This document shows, piece after piece, positions 49,813 to 55,273 of a stretch of 55,273 nucleotides of DNA. The stretch comes from Thermodesulfatator atlanticus DSM 21156 (GTDB lineage: Bacteria > Desulfobacterota > Thermodesulfobacteria > Thermodesulfobacteriales > Thermodesulfatatoraceae): assembly GCF_000421585.1 (NCBI RefSeq), contig NZ_ATXH01000016.1, forward strand, positions 1-55,273, in the 5' to 3' direction. A program made the translations under genes and the position numbers. Below the pieces are notes generated by a model. It did no database searches, was not told where the DNA came from, and saw nothing but the letters and a program-made list of their open reading frames with translations. Each line of letters begins with the position of its first letter. The stretch's first letter is position 1.

Positions 49813-51855
49813 ATGCGCAGGGGCTATGTTTTTCTTATTCTTTTGATATTGCTCGCAGGTTGTCAAACAAAAAAGCCACGTGTTGCAACAGAAACCCTTC
49901 TTTCCCCTACCTTATCAGCTAAACCAAGCCTGCCCAGCGAAAAACCCAGGCCCTTAAAAGAAAAAGAGCCCCCCACAGCCAAGCCAACCCCTGAAGTGAA
50001 AAGCTTCGTAATCCTTGAGGCCCCTGAAAAAGAACCCCAAAAGATTACCAGGGTATATCGCCCGGAAATAAAAAAAGACGGCCAGATAGAGCTTTCTCTT
50101 GACATGGAAGGGGCAGATTTACTCGATTTTCTTGATCTTTTATTGAAAGAGACCCTTAAAGTGAACTACGTAGTTGATAACGCCGCGCGCGCCAAGGTGA
50201 CCCTTCACATCCACGGGAGTTTCACCAGGGATCAAATCTTCAATATGCTTGGCCAGGTGCTTGCGCTTAACAACTTAAGCCTTGTGAAAGACGGAGACTT
50301 ATACCGGATTTTACCCGCAAGTAAGCTCGCAGGGGTTTCAGGCGACATTTCCTTTGCCTTTCTCAGGCCCAGATATCTCAGGGTTCTCGAAATAAAAGGG
50401 CTTTTGCAGCCCCTTGTTTCCCAGGGGGCCAAAATCCTCATTGATAAAGCCACTAACACGCTCCTTGTTTTTGACAACCCGGAAAACGTTTTAAAGGTAA
50501 GCCGGGTGGTAAGCCTTCTTGACGAAGACGTGCTGGCGGATATGACCCTTGCCCTTTACAAGCCCAAAGTCCTTGATGCCGATACGCTTGCTGGCTATCT
50601 CAAATCCATTTTTCAGGCCACGCCCTGGAAGGAAAGAAGGCTTACTTCCTTTGTGGATTTTATTCCCATGAAAGAAATAAACGCCCTTCTTATTGTGGCG
50701 CGGGATGAGGGGCTCATCAAGCGAATTAAACGCTGGATTGACGAGCTTGATAAGGGTGAGCTTGCGGAAAAAGAAGTATTCATCTATCAGGTGGAAAACG
50801 GCGATGCCGAAGAGATTGCAGACATTTTGCAACAGGCCTTCTCCGGCACCACTAAAAAGTCCAATCGCAAGACTATTGTCCCTGCCCAAAAAACCAAACC
50901 AAATTCTTCAGAGGTTAGCGGAGAGGTCCGCATCATACCGGACAAAACCAACAACTTATTAGTTATCAAGGCCACGAGGCAGGACTATCTCACCATCAAG
51001 CGCCTGCTCGAACAGATAGACGTGCTCCCACGCCAGGTTGTTATCGAGATGCTCATCATGGAAATAACCCTTAACAAAGAGCTTGAGCATGGTGTGGAGT
51101 GGTTTCTGAAAAACCGCACCAAATATCAAGGGGACTTATATAACTTAGGAGCTGGTTTCGCTAAACAAGAAGGGAGAACACCAGCATTTTTTGAAAATGC
51201 TCAGCAGCTTAAAGGATTGACTTTAAGTTTATACCGCGTAGGAGATTTTGGTTCTCTTTTTAACTTATTAGAATCAATTTCCCAGATAAACATACTTTCA
51301 TCTCCGGTAATTCTTGCCACAGACAACAAAGAAGCCCGCATACAAATTGGCCAGGAAGTCCCCATCATAACCCAGCAGGTTACCAACACCTCAGCTACTG
51401 AACCGAATATTACCTCTACCGTGCAATACCGAGATACCGGGATCATTCTCGACGTAAAGCCCCATATCAATTCAAGCGGCCTGGTAAAGCTAGACATTGT
51501 CCAGGAAATAAGCTCTGCTCAGAAAAATTACCTGGGGCTTGAAAACACCCCTCTTATCACCAAACGCAAGATAGAAACTTCTCTGGTAGTGAAAAACAAC
51601 CAGACCATTGTGCTTGGCGGCTTGATTGACAATCGCCAGGAGTTTGCCGAAACAGGAGTCCCCCTTTTAAAAGACCTACCGTTTATCGGGCATGCTTTTA
51701 AATGGCAAAAACGCACCAGGGACCGCACGGAGCTTTTAGTGGCTATAACCCCACGGGTGGTGCGTAATTATCAGGAAGCTGAAGCGGTAATGCATGCATT
51801 TAAAGAAAAAATCAGGGCCCTTCGTGAGCGTCTTGAAAAACAAGAACTTGAGTAA
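49813..51855 (+). CDS. gspD: Type II secretion outer-membrane secretin GspD
   Basis: 680 residues from ATG 49813 (GGGGGG ahead). Lipoprotein signal MRRGYVFLILLILLAGC with lipobox LAG-C, so it may be its own pilotin-independent lipoprotein. A Pro/Lys-rich linker, N0 domain (LDMEGADLLDFLDLLLKETL), N1-N3 repeats (VRIIPDKTNNLLVIKATRQDY), then the secretin core (LPRQVVIEMLIMEI ... NILSSPVILATDNKEARIQIG ... VVKNNQTIVLGGLIDNR ... VPLLKDLPFIG). Forms the outer-membrane channel. Confidence 0.94.
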   Translation: MRRGYVFLILLILLAGCQTKKPRVATETLLSPTLSAKPSLPSEKPRPLKEKEPPTAKPTPEVKSFVILEAPEKEPQKITRVYRPEIKKDGQIELSLDMEGADLLDFLDLLLKETLKVNYVVDNAARAKVTLHIHGSFTRDQIFNMLGQVLALNNLSLVKDGDLYRILPASKLAGVSGDISFAFLRPRYLRVLEIKGLLQPLVSQGAKILIDKATNTLLVFDNPENVLKVSRVVSLLDEDVLADMTLALYKPKVLDADTLAGYLKSIFQATPWKERRLTSFVDFIPMKEINALLIVARDEGLIKRIKRWIDELDKGELAEKEVFIYQVENGDAEEIADILQQAFSGTTKKSNRKTIVPAQKTKPNSSEVSGEVRIIPDKTNNLLVIKATRQDYLTIKRLLEQIDVLPRQVVIEMLIMEITLNKELEHGVEWFLKNRTKYQGDLYNLGAGFAKQEGRTPAFFENAQQLKGLTLSLYRVGDFGSLFNLLESISQINILSSPVILATDNKEARIQIGQEVPIITQQVTNTSATEPNITSTVQYRDTGIILDVKPHINSSGLVKLDIVQEISSAQKNYLGLENTPLITKRKIETSLVVKNNQTIVLGGLIDNRQEFAETGVPLLKDLPFIGHAFKWQKRTRDRTELLVAITPRVVRNYQEAEAVMHAFKEKIRALRERLEKQELE

Positions 51856-51910
51856 TTGCAAGCACAACCGCATTGAACGGGCCTTAAGAAAAGGCGTTTT
51901 GCAAAGGTCT
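51855..51910. repeat. Short hairpin element, copy 14 (remnant)
   Basis: Keeps ATTGCAAGCACAACCGCATT from the left half and TTTTGCAAAGGTCTCA from the right end; the hairpin arms are largely lost. Lies on the gspD-gspJ junction. Confidence 0.75.
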
Positions 51911-52471
51911 CATAAGGGATTCACCCTACTTGAGCTGCTGGTAACCCTTCTTTTGGGTACCTTGCTGCTTCTTTTGATTTATCAGGTATTTGGCAAGGTG
52001 GCCAAAGATTTTTTGGTTTTTCAGCAAGGAAAAGACTTTGCTCTTTTTATCAAGGTAAGCGAGGGTCTACGGCGGCAGCTTGAGCACCTGGACGAAAGCC
52101 GGGTAAACATAGGCGGGCTTTCGGGAAAGCTCTTTTCCTTTCGAGGCAACACCCTGGCTTTTCTTACGAACTTTGGCCCCGGGGGCAAAATTATTGCCAT
52201 CTATCACAATGCCAAAGAAGGCCTTATTTACGCAGAGCTTATTTATACGGGCAAACGTTTGTCACCCAATCTTTTAGCAGAGGCCAAAGACTTACCAAAC
52301 CCGCCTATATTTTATTTGCCCGGGATGAAGATCTCTATTCTCCAGAAAACCGAGGAGGGTTTAAAAGAGCTCTCTTCCTGGCAGGGAATCCCTTCTAGGG
52401 AAGACAACTTGATTTTGAAGATTACCTCGGGAAGCCACGAACGCCTTATTCCTATTATCCCCAGACCCTGA
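51899..52471 (+). CDS. gspJ: Minor pseudopilin GspJ
   Basis: 190 residues if it starts at TTG 51899: (M)QRSHKG-FTLLELLVTLLLGTLLLLLIYQVF, a good prepilin leader. There is no ATG between gspD and this point. The TTG is part of the conserved right end of a hairpin element (TTTTGCAAAGGTCT). The body (EGLRRQLEHLDESRVNIGGLSGKLFSF ... YAELIYTGKR) fits GspJ, the largest minor pseudopilin core partner. An upstream TTG at 51848 within gspD is an alternative start. Confidence 0.8.
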   Translation: MQRSHKGFTLLELLVTLLLGTLLLLLIYQVFGKVAKDFLVFQQGKDFALFIKVSEGLRRQLEHLDESRVNIGGLSGKLFSFRGNTLAFLTNFGPGGKIIAIYHNAKEGLIYAELIYTGKRLSPNLLAEAKDLPNPPIFYLPGMKISILQKTEEGLKELSSWQGIPSREDNLILKITSGSHERLIPIIPRP

Positions 52472-52535
52472 CACGTCGTTCTGCTGTAATAGTGTTCTGT
52501 AATCTGTGATCAGTGATATGTAGCTCTAAGTCTTA

Positions 52536-52571
52536 GAGGTTCTAGAGGTTGTAGAAGTTCTAGAAGTTATT
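52536..52571. repeat. Decayed 9-bp tandem repeat
   Basis: Four units derived from GAGGTTCTA (GAGGTTCTA, GAGGTTGTA, GAAGTTCTA, GAAGTTATT), the same unit as at 40868-40903. Confidence 0.85.
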
Positions 52572-52740
52572 AATGGGAGCACATTTTATCCGACAAAGAG
52601 TTATCGCGAGGCGACCTGTACGCTCGCGCGATCTTATGGGATTACTTCGCTTCGCTCGCGGTGACAATGTTCAAAATTTCATCTGTTTTGAGCTCCAAGC
52701 AATATCAATAACTAGTTAATCCTACCCCAAAACCAGGATT

Positions 52741-52767
52741 TAAGCCCGACGGAGTATTTTCCGAAAA
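52741..52767 (+). promoter_or_regulatory. Sigma-28 (FliA) type promoter for chemoreceptor gene
   Basis: TAAG-N15-TCCGAAAA against the consensus TAAA-N15-GCCGATAA: 3 of 4 and 6 of 8 matches with exact spacing, 34 bases before the ATG. Confidence 0.5.
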
Positions 52768-52801
52768 GCCTTTTAGGTCAAAAAACTAAAAGGAGGCCCT
52801 T

Positions 52802-54703
52802 ATGCCCGGATTAAGTATCTGGCGGAATCTTTCCTTAAAATGGAAAATTTTACTTCCATTTCTTGCAGGGGTATTGCTTTTTTGTGCAGTGACATTGTGG
52901 CATTTTTCACGCACCACGAGTTCTTTGATATACCAATCAGCTAAAACTCAGGTTAACGACGGTTTTGACACGCTGGAAAAACTTATAGACCAGGCTGAAA
53001 CAAGCGAGATGATTTTGGTTAGCATGGTGGCCAACATGCCAGAGGTCCAGGCTGCCATGGATGCCAGAAACCGTGAAGTATTACTTGAGGCCGTCTTGCC
53101 AGTGGTTGAAAAAGCTAAGAAAGAAAGCAGGCTTCCTTTTTTCTTGCATTTTCATACCCCTGATGGCCATTCTTTTTTGCGCACCTGGAAGCCCGACAAA
53201 TATGGTGATGATCTCAAAAGCTTCAGGTTTATGGTGGTTGACATTATCAAGAACCATAAGCCCCGAAGAGGGATTGAAGCCGGGCGCGGAGGGCTTGCCG
53301 TACGTGCTATTGCTCCCATTTTCTTTGAAGGCGAATACGTAGGAAGCGTAGAAGCTGCCATTCCCCTTAAAGAAATAATGAAAATTGCCAAAAGTGAAGA
53401 TGAATTTTATGGGGTTCTTGTAACCCAAGAAGCGGCTTCCTTGATGACCAAGCTCAAAAATCCCAAACATATTGGCAGTATGGTTCTCATCTCCGGGGCC
53501 GATGCCCTTGATCTAAAAGGTCTCAGCAAACTTCTTGCCTCACCTGATAAAAAAGTCGTACTTGATGATATTTACGGTATCGGTTTAAGGCCTTTTAAAG
53601 ATTTTCGTGGCAAAGAAATAGGCGCCTTTGTGATGCAACACGACATCAGTCACTACATCAATGACATTCGTAACAGGCTGGTACACACTGCGATTTTGAT
53701 TTTTGGCGCCTTTGTGTTGACGGTTATAGTGGCGCTGGGCATAGGATGGGAGATACACCGCTATCTCGAACAGGCAGTAAGTCGCATGCAAGACATAGCT
53801 CAGGGCGAAGGTGATCTAACCAAAACTCTTCATGTTTCAGGGCGGGATGAAATAGGCCGTTTGGGTGAGGCTTTTAATCTTTTCCTTGAAAAACTTCGCC
53901 GCATGGTACGCCGAATTAAAGGAGAAACCAATTCAATAGCTAAAGCTTCCGTCCATCTTGATGAGGCCTCAGCGAACTTAGATAAAGGAGTTGAACTTCT
54001 TCAAAAGCACACTAATTCGATATCACACGTAAGTGAAACCCTGCGCTTACGGGCAGAAGAAGTGCAACAGATGATTAAAGAGCTTGAAAACGCAGTGGCA
54101 GAGATTTCTCACCAAACGGCTAACGCTGCGAACATGACCGAAGAGGCTCACCAAAAAGTAACAGGCGTGGTTAATACTATTCAATCGTTAGGGGCAAGCT
54201 CTAAGGAAATAGGCGAAGTGCTAAATTTCATAAATTCTATTGCTGACCAGACCAACCTTTTGGCCTTAAATGCCACTATTGAAGCGGCGCGAGCTGGAGA
54301 AGCAGGCAAAGGCTTTGCCGTGGTGGCAGGCGAAGTTAAAGCCCTTGCAAACCAGACAAGTGAAGCCACCGAAGATATCGCCCGCAAGATAAAAGCCATC
54401 CAGGAGTCTTCAGATGAAGTAATTTCAGCGGTAAATGAAGTTGTGGACGTAATTTCTCAGATTAGCGAAATTTCAAACAATATCGCTGCCGCGGTTGAAG
54501 AGCAGACTGCCACGGTGTCAGGCATTTCTGAGAATATGGACAACGTGTCCGGTGAGGCTGAAAATCTTTCTTCTATTGTGCCTGAGATGGAGAAGGCTTC
54601 CACACTTACGCAAGAAAGCATGATTAAAGTCAAGCAAGAAAGCGAAAAGTTGGCCAAGCTCTCTCAAAAGCTTAAAGAGATTATGGATCAATTTAAAGTT
54701 TAA
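52802..54703 (+). CDS. Methyl-accepting chemotaxis protein
   Basis: 633 residues. Membrane segments at about 14-36 and 297-318 bracket a periplasmic double-Cache-like sensor of about 255 residues ([19 protein letters not shown] ... [18 protein letters not shown]). HAMP domain follows (about 318-372), then the signalling hairpin with tip [19 protein letters not shown] and flanking methylation-type Gln/Glu heptads. Senses small molecules and signals to CheA. AAAGGAGG ribosome site. The window has flagellar genes but no che genes. Confidence 0.94.
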   Translation: MPGLSIWRNLSLKWKILLPFLAGVLLFCAVTLWHFSRTTSSLIYQSAKTQVNDGFDTLEKLIDQAETSEMILVSMVANMPEVQAAMDARNREVLLEAVLPVVEKAKKESRLPFFLHFHTPDGHSFLRTWKPDKYGDDLKSFRFMVVDIIKNHKPRRGIEAGRGGLAVRAIAPIFFEGEYVGSVEAAIPLKEIMKIAKSEDEFYGVLVTQEAASLMTKLKNPKHIGSMVLISGADALDLKGLSKLLASPDKKVVLDDIYGIGLRPFKDFRGKEIGAFVMQHDISHYINDIRNRLVHTAILIFGAFVLTVIVALGIGWEIHRYLEQAVSRMQDIAQGEGDLTKTLHVSGRDEIGRLGEAFNLFLEKLRRMVRRIKGETNSIAKASVHLDEASANLDKGVELLQKHTNSISHVSETLRLRAEEVQQMIKELENAVAEISHQTANAANMTEEAHQKVTGVVNTIQSLGASSKEIGEVLNFINSIADQTNLLALNATIEAARAGEAGKGFAVVAGEVKALANQTSEATEDIARKIKAIQESSDEVISAVNEVVDVISQISEISNNIAAAVEEQTATVSGISENMDNVSGEAENLSSIVPEMEKASTLTQESMIKVKQESEKLAKLSQKLKEIMDQFKV

Positions 54704-54710
54704 GTTAAGA

Positions 54711-54821
54711 AGAGACTTTTAAAAAATTGCCAGGCTCAGTGTTGCAAGCACAGCCTCAACGGAGCCGTTCCTGTTTTTTCCGCAAAAAGGGAACGGCTCT
54801 ATGTATTTTGCAAAAGTTTCT
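54711..54821. repeat. Short hairpin element, copy 15 (full length, compensated arms)
   Basis: AGAGACTTTTAAAAAATTGC start, GTGTTGCAAGCACAGCCTCA stretch, hairpin GAGCCGTTCC / GGAACGGCTC (AT of the usual arm replaced by GC on both sides), right end TATTTTGCAAAAGTTTCTC. 111 bp. Confidence 0.88.
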
Positions 54822-54854
54822 CATATTACTGGATGCTCTAAACAATCGACATCG

Positions 54855-54960
54855 TTCAAGAGATCGCTTCGTCGGCCCTAACGGGCCTCCTCGCGATGAC
54901 GCCTTCGCGGCCATCGCGAGCAAAGCGAATCAATCTCATATACAAGTCGCCTCGCGAGAT
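54855..54960. repeat. Second repeat family (GC-rich)
   Basis: GAGATCGCTTCGTCGGCCCT, CCTCGCGATGACGCC and CCATCGCGAGCAAAGCGAAT form an imperfect inverted repeat next to the 3' end of the IS110-type gene; it may be part of that element's flank or of the target. Confidence 0.55.
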
Positions 54961-54973
54961 ACTGTGGATTTTG

Positions 54974-55273
54974 TCAAGCCATTTGTAACTGCAACTCCTC
55001 CATCGCTTTCTTATACTTGGCAAACGCAAATAACAGGAGCTTACGCGCACAGGCCGTCACCGCTACCTTTTTCGGCTTACCTTTCTTCACCAATCTGTCG
55101 TAAAATTCCCTCAATACCCCTTTACCGCTCGCTATCGCACTAAGGGCTCCCATGTAAAGTAGTCCCCTTAGCCTCTTGTCCCCCTTCTTGCTTATCTGCG
55201 CCGCCTTCTTCGTATTCCCTGATTCTTTGGTCTCAGGATCTAATCCCACTAGCGCCACCGCTTCTCCTCGATT
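54974..55273 (-). mobile_element. IS110-family transposase gene, 3' part (cut by window edge)
   Basis: About 99 C-terminal residues are visible, open to the right edge. NRGEAVALVGLDPETKESG, KKGDKRLRGLLYMGALSAI, REFYDRLVKKGKPKKVAVTA and CARKLLLFAFAKYK are the helix-hairpin-helix and closing motifs of the IS116/IS110/IS902 C-terminal domain, which holds the catalytic serine region. The reading frame is intact as far as seen. The N-terminal DEDD domain and the other end lie outside the window. Confidence 0.9.

Larger units (their letters stand above)
52472..52801. other. Gene-free stretch: repeats and chemoreceptor promoter
   Basis: 330 bases. Decayed 9-bp tandem repeat (52536-52571), GC-rich second-family repeat (about 52610-52670, GTTATCGCGAGGCGACCTGT ... 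CTTCGCTCGCGGTGACA), then the sigma-28-like promoter (52741-52767). Confidence 0.65.

Noticed and set aside
49606-49866. Short minus-strand open frame through hairpin copy 13, and similar ones at 21107-21313 and 12679-12933
   Set aside because: Their sequence (SHFSFRKIGTDP-like) is just translated repeat; the same words appear wherever the element occurs in that frame.
54727-55143. Plus-strand open frame of 138 codons
   Set aside because: Runs through hairpin copy 15 and a GC-rich repeat and then antisense to the IS110-type gene.

Overview
The window reads as one chromosome segment of an anaerobic, thermophilic, flagellated Gram-negative bacterium. The best guess is a member of Thermodesulfobacteriota, perhaps a Thermodesulfatator-like sulfate reducer. 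This is inferred from Lys/Glu-rich proteins, LptE and type II secretion (an outer membrane), a catalytic His-type Thi4, a tungstate transporter, a multiheme cytochrome, a GH57 enzyme, and many sigma-54 regulators and universal stress proteins. No rRNA or other marker is present to prove it.

Layout. 1-7.5 kb (minus strand): a flagellar basal-body operon, TPR protein - sigma-54 activator - flgB - flgC - fliE - fliF - fliG - fliH (cut by the left edge), with a strong sigma-54 promoter at 7518-7533. 7.6-10.9 kb: a second NtrC-type regulator, then nadC and thi4. 10.9-12.8 kb: a pentaheme cytochrome whose reading frame crosses an in-frame TGA (candidate selenocysteine), divergent from a beta carbonic anhydrase. 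12.9-16.5 kb: tungstate ABC transporter tupABC with a divergent one-component regulator. 16.7-28.6 kb: a two-component, sigma-54-linked cluster of universal stress proteins, two TauE/SafE permeases, an ArsB/DASS-type permease with an extra N-terminal domain, and three proteins sharing an AFAEAGE helical-hairpin motif. This is the least explained block and the best candidate for an undescribed system; sulfur-oxyanion transport is the likeliest theme. 28.7-40 kb: housekeeping and metabolic genes (Fe-S protein, Mn pyrophosphatase, lptE, psiE, mutL, miaA, a diguanylate cyclase, a GGCT protein, a ThiI-like sulfurtransferase, a DUF4912-GH57 fusion, nrdR). 40-42.7 kb: gene-poor, repeat-rich DNA with a small membrane protein and a PEP-CTERM protein. 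42.7-52.5 kb: a divergent type II secretion locus (minus: C, M, L, F, G, E; plus: I, H, K, D, J). 52.8-54.7 kb: a methyl-accepting chemotaxis protein with a sigma-28-like promoter. The right edge holds the 3' part of an IS110-family transposase gene.

The window is seeded with about fourteen copies or fragments of one short non-autonomous element of roughly 60-118 bp. Its ends resemble AGACCTTTGCAAAA and its core is a long hairpin with GGGATCCGTTCC arms. Copies sit mostly between genes, but some touch genes: one lies between the flagellar sigma-54 promoter and its first gene, one separates gspK from gspD, and the remnant of another supplies the apparent start of gspJ. A second, unrelated family of GC-rich inverted repeats plus 9-bp tandem repeats fills the remaining gaps. 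All calls come from reading the sequence; no database search was possible.
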